Shown piece by piece: positions 1-11,147 of a DNA stretch of 64,000 bases (its first letter is position 1; each line of letters opens with the position of its first letter). The notes beneath the pieces are model-generated. The model saw only the letters and a program-made list of their open reading frames with translations. It searched no databases and was not told the origin of the DNA. The stretch is from Paramecium tetraurelia (Eukaryota > Ciliophora > Oligohymenophorea > Peniculida > Parameciidae). Location of the stretch: contig NW_001799622.1 in NCBI RefSeq assembly GCF_000165425.1, forward strand, positions 1 through 64,000, given 5' to 3'. Both the position numbers and the translations under genes were made by a program.

Positions 1-66
1 GCCACCAAAAATAAACAAAGGCTCCCCTTTTTAAATAAATGTTGCTAAAAAATACATAAAAATGTA

Positions 67-393
67 TCAGTCTGGGATAGAAAATGGTTTAGAAAACTCA
101 AGATTATTTATACGGTGCTTAAACTAACAAATAGCAATTTGATTCGAATGTTATGCAAAAATAGATATAAAATTATGAGGTTACAAAAGGTAGCTTCTTT
201 GATATTTTTTTTGCACACACATACAATATGACAAATTAAAAATACTTCCTGAACCAAAACAGTCATCATTTTTTAAAAAAATTTCATTTCCTGACTTCAA
301 CATGTATGAGAAGGAGTTTAAAATATGTATCATTGATGGATGATTGGTATTAAATGAGTGTCTAGCAGCACCTATGGGTGTGATGCGCATCAT
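67..393 (-). CDS. Possible small protein, 108 aa, unrecognised
   Basis: This frame starts MMRITPIGAARHSFN, reads through TAA/TAG as Gln and ends at TGA (67-69), with no intron. Its residue mix is balanced, containing Cys, Gly, Pro and His rather than only Lys/Asn/Ile, which argues mildly for coding. I recognise no family, signal peptide or membrane segment. In such AT-rich DNA with a single stop codon, a 108-codon open frame is common by chance, so this is a weak call. It could be one exon of a gene starting left of the window or a remnant. Confidence 0.2.
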
Positions 394-1791
394 TTAAATA
401 CTTTTAATCTGGTAATTAATTTGAACTACAACTTTTTATGCATGCTTCTTATTTTTACAATACGATAGATTTCTACTAAGCTTACAAACAAGACAAAGAT
501 TAGTGCTGGATGAAACATTTAGGATATGTAAATTTGAAGCAAATTACAAATAGAGTGGTATTCTACAACAAATGTCGAAAAAATGAGTGATGCAGCAGAC
601 AAATATTTATAAGTTAAGCTTGGAGTAACAATTTAACTCTTCTAAATGACAAGTCTATATTCGAATTAATCTGGTAAATATAATAAAACTGCAATCCTTT
701 GATGAAACGCTCTCGTTAAATCAAGTGGCCCACGCTCATGAAGGAATAGGACCTTGAAATTCTAGAGAAATTAATTGTTCCTAAATGATATATTTAGGGA
801 TAATTTGGCATTTATAAGCATTTTATTTTTGTGTGTGATCACGATACTCTTTATTCCAATTATTATTAAAATAGATACAAGTTCATGCTGCACATTTATT
901 GTGAGGGTAAATATTAACTGAAACTGAAATAAAGTTGATTTGAGGTTGAGGTGATGTGAATATTTTTTATTTTATATTTACTACAAATTAAGTTGTAGTT
1001 TCTGAAAAACAAACAAAGCCTTTACATTCATATTTTCTTGTATAATATAAAATGTGGTTAAATTTTTAATTAAATAATATAGACAATCAGTAATTAAAAA
1101 CATTTTTAATTATTCAAATTAACATCATTTTGTTTAAATAACTGATTATTTACATGTAGAGCCGTCTAAAAGATAATGATGTTGGTTAGAAATTTCATTG
1201 AATATATCTAATAGTTTTCATACTGGTTTACTTTTTCAGATTGATTTGTTGTTGCTGAATTGAATGTTAATGAGACATTTGGATTATTCCTTTAAAAGCA
1301 ATATTTTTACTAGCTTTATAGAGGGGTTTAATTGCTGTTCAAATTTATACTACTTATGTCTTTACTTTTGGCTAACAAATAAAATGAGTTTTCTATAAAT
1401 ATAGTAATTGAACATAACCTTTAAAAAAAAAATATTTAAACAGGAAAAAAAAAGAAGTAAAATTTATATTTTATACACATGCCAAAATTTGTGCAAACAG
1501 TATATACCTTATCTCTTTTTCCTACTGAATGTCTATCTTTTGAAAAGATGTTAAATGTTGTCTAAGCCAAGATATACACTAAGTATTGAATTTTGAATGA
1601 TAGAGCTTTAATTTATATTGTTAGTAGCGTATTAATGGAGGTTAATACTCCATTTAATTTCTTCCAAACAAAATTTACAGTTTAATCTACAGTGATAACG
1701 TTGAATATCCTTTTGAGTTTATGATATATATCTTGATTTAATTTATCCCTATAAGGCTAATAAAGAAATCTTCACAATTATGGAATGAAAT
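394..1791. other. No supported gene
   Basis: AT-rich sequence with frequent TGA in all frames. I see no convincing exon chain, RNA gene or repeat here. A 39-codon frame beginning MSDAADKYLQVKLG near 582 is the only stretch that looks faintly protein-like, and it has no usable continuation. Confidence 0.4.
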
Positions 1792-2292
1792 TCAGCATTA
1801 TTTGTATGATCGAATCATTAGTTTGTGTTAACACATTACTCTCATCTTCAGGTCTTTTTAAACACGCTCAAATCCGTTTACTTCTGGCAAAGCATCTTTA
1901 TTTGAAAAAATTATTTGCTCGTCTTTCTCACAATTACTTTATAACCTACATGTGGCACCATATAGCTATTGAACCTTTTTCTCAAATAATTTTGCCTATT
2001 CAGACAATACCAATGACCCTTTACTTATATATACTAAATCATCAACCCCACTAGTTAGTTTTATACAGCCCCTGTCTCGACTTACATACTTTCCAGCACC
2101 CAGCAAATCCAGATCTATCAGTTCCTTTACTCTTTCCTCTCTCACCGTCTTTTAGTCTCTTGAATATTCTTATTTCGCCCTATTAAAATCTTCCACCTTT
2201 TATAATTTTCTTCGCCCTGCCCGTTCCTTCTCATCCGTTTAACCATATCTTTTTCTTATTTCTTAATTTTCTCTAGGAATACTTATTGGAAT
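1792..2292 (-). pseudogene. Orphan coding-like frame, gene fragment or remnant
   Basis: A 167-codon minus-strand frame ends at TGA 1792-1794 and has TGA just upstream (2293-2295). It has no usable ATG near its start. The translation is rich in Glu, Asp, Lys, Arg and Gly (for example KELIDLDLLGAGKYVSRDRG), quite unlike the Asn/Lys/Ile noise around it. The plus strand at about 2060-2280 is correspondingly rich in pyrimidines. It uses CGG, CGA and GGG codons, which are rare in the other genes of the window. A frame starting MVKAKTGNYQYEQL at about 2392 could be a first exon, but no normal 20-34 nt intron joins the two. I recognise no family. It may be a decayed gene or an exon of one I could not assemble. 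Confidence 0.35.
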
Positions 2293-2754
2293 TCATGATA
2301 TCAAAATATTAATGAATTCACATTTCTTATCAATCATTTATTCATTAGATAATTACTCATATTGATAATTGCCAGTTTTAGCCTTTACCATTTCGATAAT
2401 CCAGCAATTGAATCATTTAAAAAATTTTTTACAGGTCATTCAGATTGTTAATTATGAAGTGTTGTAAAACTAAATGCTATTTTATAAAATAGTTGTTAAT
2501 TAGCAATAAATTGATGTACAATATACAAGTTTATCTTGATTAAAAATATGATAATGTGTTGTTTAAAAACTTGAATATCCTTCTCAAACCTTATTAACAA
2601 TGTTCATATCGGAAGATCTTTATGTTATAATAATGTTAACTGGAAATGGGGGAAAAATTTATTATTAAAAATCACCAAAATAATAATAATAACCAAATAA
2701 ATAAAATAAAATTGCACAGCATTTTATTAGGATGAAGATGTTTTCTAATATGAA

Positions 2755-3886
2755 ATGCGTAGATATTTAAATAATATGACATAACACTTGCACAACATAT
2801 TTTAATTAAGAAAGAAGGTTGTGTCTATTGCTATAATGGAATTGTTGTCGATTCCATTATCTACAACTCGTGCATTTAAATAAGTAATGAGAAACTCTTT
2901 AAATTACCTGATGATTTTCAAAAGATTGCCCAATAGGTTATCGGACGTTGAGGATTATATCTGCTATAAAAATATTTATAAAATATTTTTAAATTTTAAG
3001 TTTATCGAAAATTATAATGACTCGTAATTTAGCAACTTCTCAATTGAATTCCATAGTATTTAATTACTATAATCTTTTATTTCTTTAAGATTAAAAGAAA
3101 TGATACACTTTAAAAGCCCTTCAATCAATTAGTATGTAAATATAAACTTCAATCAAAATTAATTTTACATGACAGCCTTGATTAACTTATGCATATAAAT
3201 CTTAGAAAACTAGAATTGAATTAAATTCTAAATTGACTCAACTAATTTGATTTCAAATTTGAAAATTCACACCTTTAATTAATTTTAAAATAAAATAAGA
3301 ATTTTCTCTTAAAATAAGTTGATAGTTTAAGGCAGACCTTTGAAAAATCAGGAACTAAAAGGAAGCCTTGTTTTAGAATTCTATTTCGGAAGAATAATTG
3401 TTGTCTTGTTAAGCTAAATATTCTGTCTGGTATATGTTATTAATCAATAAATTAAAGAATTTCAAGCCTAAATTAGTAATTATATACTAAATAGGGTACC
3501 TGTTGAATTCAAATTGTTATTAGTTAAGTTATTATGATATTTATAATTTACTAAATTTCGTGTGATATTTCAAATCACAGATTTCTTATTATAAATTAAG
3601 AACTTTGGAAAAAAATTTAATTAAAAGATTGTGCTCTGATAATATTTTTCTCATTATAATAGTATTCTAAAACAACCTTTTCCAAATCGCTCGATCACAT
3701 ATTGGTGATTTTAAGCTCTAAATTTCATCAATTTTAATGAAAATAATTTGTTAATTAATATCAATGCAAAGAATTTTGATTGTAAAATAGAGAAAAACTA
3801 TTAATTTAAAGGGTTTTCAGATTTTTGTTTCATTTTAACATGAATTTGAATACTTAATAAATCGTGGCTTCATTCGAGAATTATGA
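2755..3886 (+). pseudogene. Long AT-rich frame interrupted by one TGA
   Basis: Starting at ATG 2755 (MRRYLNNMTQHLHN), or from 2575 without an ATG, the frame stays open to a single TGA at 3217-3219. It then continues in the same frame to 3495. Two GT...AG segments, 3496-3523 (28 nt) and 3560-3580 (21 nt), join it in phase to a further open stretch ending at TGA 3884-3886. The reading is low in Gly and Pro and high in Ile, Asn, Lys and Phe, as expected of noise, yet the frame survives for about 360 codons from the ATG. I recognise no family and cannot find an intron that removes the inner TGA. It may be a decaying gene or chance. Confidence 0.25.
2833..2860. repeat. Perfect 10-bp inverted repeat, 8-nt loop
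   Basis: ATAATGGAAT (2833-2842) is followed after TGTTGTCG by its exact reverse complement ATTCCATTAT (2851-2860). It lies inside the uncertain plus-strand frame. There is no T-run after it that would suggest a terminator. Its role is unknown. Confidence 0.6.
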
Positions 3887-4226
3887 TATTATGTAATTAT
3901 GGTAATAATTGTTAGTAAATAAATTATATTTAAATAAACAGTAGCTCTTTCAAAGATAATCAGGAAACATAGTTATTATTGATTTCATTTCACTACTATA
4001 ATATAAAAAAAAAATTAAAAAATATTATTGAGGGTTAATTCCAAAATGATTTCAAGAACAATGAAAGCAAACAGAATTGACAACAAGAGATGAATTAATA
4101 TGCAAATAAAATTTACATTATGTGAATTTATTCAAAATTAATGCAAGAATCAACAATTGAAGGCCCTTAATCGATAAATCTGAAGATTATAGATTATAAA
4201 TTAAAGTTTATAACATAATAATACTT
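3887..4226. other. No supported gene
   Basis: AT-rich spacer downstream of the small membrane-protein gene. Short open stretches such as MISRTMKANRIDNK near 4046 stop quickly and could not be joined into a gene. Confidence 0.4.
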
Positions 4227-4604
4227 TCATGCAATCAATCCTTAATTTGTTCTTTTATATTCTCCACAACATCCATTAGGGCAAAAAAATCCAGCCAGAA
4301 ACCATATCACTCCTAAACCAATAAAACCAATTCCTGTATCAGATGAATCCCCCCCAAAATTACCAATAAGTAATACTAAACCAACTAAAATCGAAATAAC
4401 TCCTAAGATATAAAAACTTTTTCTTCTTTTTTATTCAGTGCAACCACAACAACCGCCATCACCATAGAATGCTATATTAAGTTCTCGATTCAGTCTTTTA
4501 AGATCTTCTATTTATTTCATTTATGCATCCCATGCCAAACAATTGCTACATTAACCATCATAACTTTAGATATGTTTGCATCTTTGACATTCATATTTTA
4601 CCAT
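4227..4604 (-). CDS. Small zinc-ribbon membrane protein, 125 aa
   Basis: Intronless frame from ATG 4604 to TGA 4227-4229. The N-terminus has two CxxC knuckles (residues about 7-22, YECQRCKH and GQCSNC), a likely zinc ribbon. A charged segment and a Cys-rich stretch (GGCCGCTEQKRRK) follow. Two hydrophobic spans at about residues 68-84 and 92-108 look like membrane helices, with a second Cys cluster (CPNGCCGEY) after them. This resembles the many small zinc-ribbon/transmembrane proteins of protists, but I cannot assign a function. Five TAA codons are read as Gln. The start is the first ATG and gives the complete ribbon. Confidence 0.75.
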
Positions 4605-5103
4605 TATTAGAAGAAATAAATTATATTAAAATAATCAATTTATTATGTTGCTTAGATCGCTTAATAAATATAATTTAAAAAATCAATCCCATAACCTTTT
4701 TAGCGATCGCTCATTATTGGCTTTAAACAAAATTTTGCTTGATAATGTTCTTTATACCAAATGGTAGAATAACAAAATCAAAATAGAATCTTGTTTCTTT
4801 CTTCATTATGTAGTTGATAAATGAATTTATTTATTCCATCAAATCAGCTAAAAGATTATTTAACTGCTTACTTAATTATTATTACAAATTGTTTTTCGAT
4901 TATCAATTTCAAGATGTAAAGATTTACTAATGACAAAAAAAATTAAAAAGTGAAACTATTTGACTTAGATAAAATTTGGAAATTTTTGTTGATCATAAAC
5001 TATAATGATATGAAAAATATATTTATTTTCAAAATTCTCCAACAATTGCTTTAATTCTTCAAATCTATATTCAATCAAATAATCAAAAAATAATTAAATT
5101 AAA
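4605..5103. other. Intergenic, no supported gene
   Basis: About 500 bases of AT-rich spacer between the upstream side of the zinc-ribbon gene and the 3' end of the next minus-strand gene. No exon chain or RNA gene was recognised. Confidence 0.5.
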
Positions 5104-5575
5104 TCAAATATGATCGTGAGGATATTGGAATTTGATCAAAATTAATTAGGAAATGTGTGTACCATTTAATTTAGAATCAAGAAAGCTTTCCTCAAAGTCA
5201 TTAGGTAAAGTTAATCTTTTCTTATTTGCAGTTGAAAATGTTTTCTTTTGTTGAACCAACCATTAATTAAATAATATCCCTACAATAATTTAATCTTTCA
5301 AATATTAATGCGCGACTTTTGCTCTCATTTTTGTTAACTAATTGACTTTTTTTTAATTAAAATCTACAATATTATATTTTTTTCTATTTTCTTGAAGAAG
5401 TTTAGATCAAATGAGACATTTTTAATTATCTATGGGCTGTGAGGAATCTAATATCATTTTTTTGTATCTTAACGTCTCTGATTATAAATTGAAAGAATTC
5501 AATATTTCTTCAAATTATTCATTTAGGATATTTGATTTCTTTGAAAAGCTAGTTATAATTACGCACTTATTCCAT
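5104..5575 (-). CDS. Unknown basic coiled-coil protein, 138 aa
   Basis: The model begins at ATG 5575 with a three-codon first exon (MEQ). A 28-nt intron (5539-5566) follows, then a coding stretch, a 27-nt intron (5391-5417) that removes the only inner TGA, and an end at TGA 5104-5106. The spliced length is an exact 139 codons. The product is charged and helical (NEQFEEILNSFNLQSETLRY, then NRKKYNIVDFNQKKVNQLTK), with a Lys/Arg-rich C-terminal half. I recognise no family. The first exon is very short and the donor of the first intron is GTGC rather than GTA, so the N-terminus is uncertain. Confidence 0.5.
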
Positions 5576-5681
5576 TTCTATTTTTTATGAGATGTTGTGT
5601 TAAAATTATCATAAAAAAGAACAGTTAATAAAATTAAAAAGTATTAAATAATGTTTAAACCCTATCATAATATATTTAAAA

Positions 5682-8600
5682 TCACATAACATTATACTAT
5701 TTCAAATTTTAATTCTTTCTCTAAAACTTTTTCACACTCATAATTTATCTTACTCCCAACTAATTCTACGCATCAACTTCTTTAATTTATAAAATTGAAT
5801 TTAACAGAAATTGATCTGCCTGTGTGAGCTGGGATAATACTGCTGGATAATTAATTTTTAGACATTGTAAAATATTTTATACTAATTAAGTTTATTAGTT
5901 TTATGACATTATGCGAGTAGTTTCAAGATCTATCATGTTTGGTTTTTCAATCTAATTTTCTTTCTTATAGTTTGACATCTCTTTTAAATGTAATTCTAGT
6001 TGATTATCTTGATATTCTAAATCAAAACTTGGGATATTTTTTTCCATCTAACAATTTGCATATATATATTACTTATTATGAAAAGTTTGGGTTCCCAATT
6101 TTTTAATGAAAAGATATTTTCTCTATATATGCAGCATATTTATTGAGAAAATTATTAAACAATTACTCAATTATCTATTGTCTATGTTATTCTTCATAAA
6201 GAATGTGAGAGTTTAAAATTAAAAAGTGAATGATCGTAAAGTAAAATTTATAATTATAAACTGTTAAGGCTCTTCCGAAAGTCAGGTTTATATAGCCACT
6301 TGTATTAATGATGATTTATCTTAAATGCACATTCAATATTTTAGAATTATCCATAATAACTGGCATAAATATGGAAATAAACGTCTTTGGCAATATTTCT
6401 TTTTATTACAATTAGAGGGAAAGAATTTTATAAAATTATTCTGTAAACAATAAACAACACTCATCTAAATTATAGTACTGATAGAATGTTTGAATTAATA
6501 TTGAAATTCTGATATTATCTTCAATTGAGTCATTTTTATGAAGCTCAGAATATATAAATTTTATCATCTAAAACTTAAAAAAATTTTATATACTATTGAT
6601 ATCCACTAAGGCTTTGATTTTATTACTTCAGAAGCATGAATTGTGCTTGACAAAAAGAGTCTGAAAACACTTTCAATCGTTAATTTACCTTCCTACTCAA
6701 GAATTCCAGGTAAACTATCATAAATTATATATATTATTTCTGTCAAACCCTTTGTATATGCAATGAATTTGGCACTAGCATCAAAGATCTCATCTATAAA
6801 CTACAAATTTTCTGGTTGCAATAACAAATTCATGATTTAAATCAAAGTGGGTTCTAGTTAGGCCTAAAATTAATTATCCAATAAATACAGTATATTTAAG
6901 TGTATATGGTTAGGACAAAATAGTATCAACAATCTTTATGCAACTAAAAACGATTGAGGTATGATTAATATATTAAGTCTGATTCAAATTGATTTTTTTA
7001 CAACCTAAATCAATTCTTTTTGCAATTGCTTTCATTATATCATCAAGGTATGTATCTATGATTACATTACAATTCTAAACTACAATTGATGTGAATTCAT
7101 AATATATGTCAAGATCGCATTATGCTAATTAAACACAAAATTCATTGTGCTAAATTGCAATTGAATCTTCCATTTTTTGTTAAATATCCTAGTTTTACAT
7201 AAGATAAATCAGACATTTAACTGCAAATTACTTTACTCCTCGTTTTTGTTTTGACTAATTTAAGATTCCGAAACAGAATTTTATACATTTAGTAAAAGAT
7301 CTGTCAGAATTACAGAATATTTAAGGCAAAGAAATTTTAATGAATTCCATTCCTAAACATTTCCCCAGAGCATCTGCCTTTTTTTTCATATACTTTAAAT
7401 TTTGCTTTAAAAAATACTCTATACTCTATCTAACATCTTTTCTGGTTGTAAGTTATTTATTTAAAATACAAAAAGACAACATAATTGTATTATATCTTAA
7501 ATCAGGAGAACAAGTAAAAAAGTTACATTAAATTATTTCTTTTTGTAATTTATTGCATATTGAGGTTTCTTGAATTACTTCAAAATGAAACAGCAATAAT
7601 TCGTATGCCAAATCATAATAATTTTTTAAAAATCCATCAATATTTTAAGAAAGCTTATCCAAAATTTATGCCATTAAGCCTTTAATTGTGTCATTCTAAA
7701 TAATCGAATAATATTTACATCAAAATTAATTATGGCTTAGATATTCTCATAAAAGTCTGTGGGGTTTTCATAAAAATTTTCGTGATCATCGTCATCAAAG
7801 ATTAGGTTGTCGAAAATTACATTGAATAATAATTGCTGTTAATTATTTAAAAAAAAGTCGTATGAAAAAGAATAACTTAAGCATTCGTTTACAAACTGTA
7901 AGACTGATAAAGATGTAGAGTGATCAAATTTTTTTTCCAAAAATGATTAAATAAGTAGAGGTAAAATTTAATTAGTCAATTGTGCTAAGTAGGGGACCTA
8001 CTGCGAATCAAATTTTAGTTGAGCTTGAACTTATTATTAGTTTTTAATTAGCATGGATAAAGATTTGACTAAGTGAGAAGTTATTATATAGTCTTATAAT
8101 ATATACTTTTGAATGAATGTTAATAAATGCTGATCTTATGATAATATTAATAATTTTTCTTGTTAGTAACAATTGTACTTTTGAATGCATACTACTATGA
8201 TACTACTTAATGTTTTCCCAACCTAAAGATCAATTTTTGAATAATCAATAAATTGAAATTATTGAAATATCTGTTCAATTATAATTTAAAGTTATTAATC
8301 CAAAGTTCTTATATTAAATAGAAATCTCAACAATTAATCCAATATAAATAATATTGATATAATAGAGGTTGACATTTGTTGGTGACTGCTAGCTAAGGAT
8401 TACGACATTTATTACAATAAAAAGTCAAATAATTCATTTTTCTCTTAAAATGCTTCAAATACCATTGCAATTAAATGGGTTATTAGTTTATAATGAGATT
8501 TGAAATATTTAATACCTAGATGAATGGATAAAGAAAATATTATTTATTGATCTTGTTCTTATGTGATTAATGATAGTTTCCTTAGTTGTTGAGTGGCAAA

Positions 8601-8858
8601 GATAACCATTGATTTGAACCGTTAAGGGTTATATTTCTGAGGATTCATTTGCATGATTGAATCAAAATGATAAAGCGTTCTCATTATCAAAATTAATTTT
8701 AGTGAGAAATTGTTCTCCATGTATAAATCCACAGATTATTAATTTTCTTGGTTGGATTAAACTTTGGCAATATAATCTAAAAATTGATCTAATTCCACAA
8801 TAGGCAATCCTTCAGCTATAGGTTAGGTAAACAATTAGAGTAAATAACTTTAATTCAT
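5682..8858 (-). CDS. Importin-7/8-like nuclear transport receptor, 1014 aa
   Basis: Importin-beta family receptors carry cargo through nuclear pores under RanGTP control. The model starts at ATG 8858 (MNQSYLLQLFTQPIAEG) and ends at TGA 5682-5684. Five introns (7696-7718, 6864-6888, 6568-6593, 6048-6072, 5721-5753) leave exactly 1015 codons, close to the roughly 1040 residues of importin-7. The assignment rests on overall length, an all-helical HEAT-like make-up, and two segments that resemble the importin-7 core as I remember it: an acidic stretch FDDDDHENFYENPTDFYENI near residues 360-380, and LQPENLQFIDEIFDASAKFI near residues 650-670. Codon use is extremely AT-rich and the frame runs through scores of TAA/TAG, so the gene is easily overlooked. 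Exportins of the same superfamily are the main alternative. Confidence 0.7.
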
Positions 8859-9029
8859 GAATATAATGTAATTAAAATATTATACTCAAATTTAGTTTGA
8901 TTAGTATAAGTGAGCAGATAAATAATTAGAGCATAAAATTTAAGAATTTGAGTAATTTTTACTAATAAAGTATGAAGATGAATGTTTAACAATAATATTT
9001 AATAAACTTTTTCTTATTTATTGATTATG

Positions 9030-10925
9030 TCAATGTGAATACCATTTAGGCTATCCATTAGCATCTTAGATAACTAGTCGGCCATCATCTTATAACACCA
9101 ATACAAACGGAGGAGCAAAATTACCAAAGTTTTAACCTGACACCCAATATGGTACTCCTTTGGCATCAATCATTTATAACTCTCCAGAAGGATCAAATTT
9201 CAACCACACAGGTGGAATTGGCTATCGATTGAAATTAATAGCCTATTTTTCTAAAATATCAATACTGAAAAAATGGGTTGCCTAGTTTAATTATGAAAGA
9301 TGTATAAACGACCATCATGGAAGAAAGACAATGTAAATTATTGATTTGGACTTGTTAGCATGAATCCTGAAGTCATAGTTTTGCCAGCTTAAATTATATT
9401 CTAGTCGTCATCTAACCATCTTAATCTATTTCCATGAGCCCAAACTCCTTTTTTCTTTGCTCCATTCACAAATGTCCATTCACTAGATATTTATCGTTTA
9501 TTACCCATTTCCATGCATATTATTATCGATCCATTATCCATCGTATTGTTATCTATTATTCCACACTTGTTTTCCTTATCCATTTTTCTTCCCATTTATA
9601 AATTAACCTTCAAATCGAGAGTCGCCAACTACCAAAACTCCAGTTCCATTGTACTAAAAGATATTATTACATGATATACTTAATCATTAGCCCATTGACC
9701 TTCATAATATCCACCATAACTAAATTAGAGTCTTCCCTAACCATGTTTCAAATTATTCATCATATCTCCAGTATAATGATCTCCATTGGGATAAGTGAAA
9801 TCCACTCTTCCATTCATTGGCTACATTCCATAATTATTTTGATATCTAACTTCATAATTTTGAACGAATTAATTCAATTATTAAGGAAATACTTATTATT
9901 ATTATTACTATGGTTATTATTATTATTATGGTTATTAATATTGTGTTTAAAGTTATTATTAGAAGGACTCTTTTGAAGGGGCTTCTGCTGACTATTTGTC
10001 CTTTTAAAGATAATCTTATGGTTTAGATGTCTTAAATGTGCATTCTATCTCTACTTCCCCAACATTTGCTCCATCATAAAATAATGTAACTGTTTACAAT
10101 TAGTTCTCTTTTAGTGCTAAGGAATCAGTAATTGAAGCATAACCTATTGGATAAATAAAACTATTACCACATCCCAAGAAATCATTCCATCCTATCAAAG
10201 ATTCAGCCCAAACTTCTATGTATAAAGTATCTTCATTGGTCTCTCTAGTAAAGATTATTTCGTCAGTCCATTTTGGTGTGGTATGTCCAGCTGCATCTAC
10301 CGAGGTGTTCATAGTTTCATTGCCAAAATGAACCGTCAAAAATGGATCCATTTTTAGTAATAAATTGGTATTCTTCTTTAACCTACCAAATTTTGGTTTG
10401 ACAATGAATTTTCCTTCAGTATCTGGGGCTTTTATTTCTGGCAAGTCTTTTCCACTAGGATCTAGAGTAAAAGTAGCTTCCAAAGTAATTTCCCCTGCTT
10501 TTTCACCGTGATGGAAGAGTAGGAATGAAATTCTTTTTGGTTCAGCATTTCCTTTTCTTAAAGAAGTCAAAGAAAATGCACCTTCACCAATCAAAATGTC
10601 TGAAGTTATAGTATTTTCACACCACACCTATCCTATTATTACATCTTGTTCTCCCAGCAACTTTTAAAATGTATGTGTGCATCCTTCCCATTTTCTATTT
10701 AAATAATATTAGAATGTATATGTACGGATGCTTTCCTCCTTCCTTTGCTACTGGTGTCTTGAACTCTTGTCTCCCCATAATTAATTTGATATAAGGATCC
10801 ATAACTCCTATGAATCTTACATCCCGTTCTAATAAAGCGTGCTTTATTGTCATAAAAACTGGACCTTTGAATCCAGGCGCTCTATTTTATTCTACCACAG
10901 TTCCTGCACTACTACCGCAACCCAT
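9030..10925 (-). CDS. C2-C2-MORN-B-lectin membrane-anchored protein, 597 aa
   Basis: Four introns (10695-10725, 9654-9679, 9483-9504, 9243-9265) give 598 codons from ATG 10925 to TGA 9030-9032. The N-terminus MGCGSSAG fits N-myristoylation at Gly2 plus palmitoylation at Cys3. Two C2-type calcium/lipid domains lie at about residues 18-140 and 155-285 (PVFMTIKHALLERDVRFIG; TNLLLKMDPFLTVHFGNETM). A Gln-rich linker, largely encoded by TAA repeats, leads to MORN repeats (YPNGDHYTGDMMNNLKHGQG; FEGQFINGKKNGQG). The last 130 residues look like bulb-type (B-)lectin repeats, with FTLSFFHDGRLYIF and FVLVLQDDGRLVIQDANGQP. I infer a membrane-tethered, calcium-responsive scaffold. I do not know this domain order from a described protein. 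Confidence 0.8.
9889..9962 (-). repeat. TAA-rich microsatellite encoding poly-Gln
   Basis: The plus strand carries runs of TTA (TTATTATTATTATTA and similar) that on the minus strand are TAA codons read as Gln. They encode the Q/P linker between the second C2 domain and the MORN repeats of the gene at 9030-10925. Length variation here would change only the linker. Confidence 0.75.
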
Positions 10926-11147
10926 TAAGTAAAGTAATTTATAATTATCAATAATATCGAATAATAGATTTTGTTTGAAATGGTTAAAAAATAATATATG
11001 TATTAAATCCGATTATTACGATTCTATAATTTAATTTTATATTCTATCATTGACACTACATCTATGAGTAACACAGATAGGGTTTGATAAAGTAATGAAC
11101 ACAAATTAAAATACAATTAATATTATTATTGATTTATTTTATTAATG

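Noticed and set aside
1785-2054. Plus-strand 89-codon hydrophobic frame
   Set aside because: It is the reverse of the charged minus-strand frame at 1792-2292, whose composition is far more protein-like.
7340-7531. Plus-strand 63-codon frame rich in Phe and Tyr
   Set aside because: Antisense to the importin-like gene and without any coding signature.
5000-7900. First impression of an importin pseudogene full of frameshifts
   Set aside because: Once TAA/TAG were read as Gln and five short introns removed, the frame was continuous for 1015 codons, so it is annotated as an intact gene.
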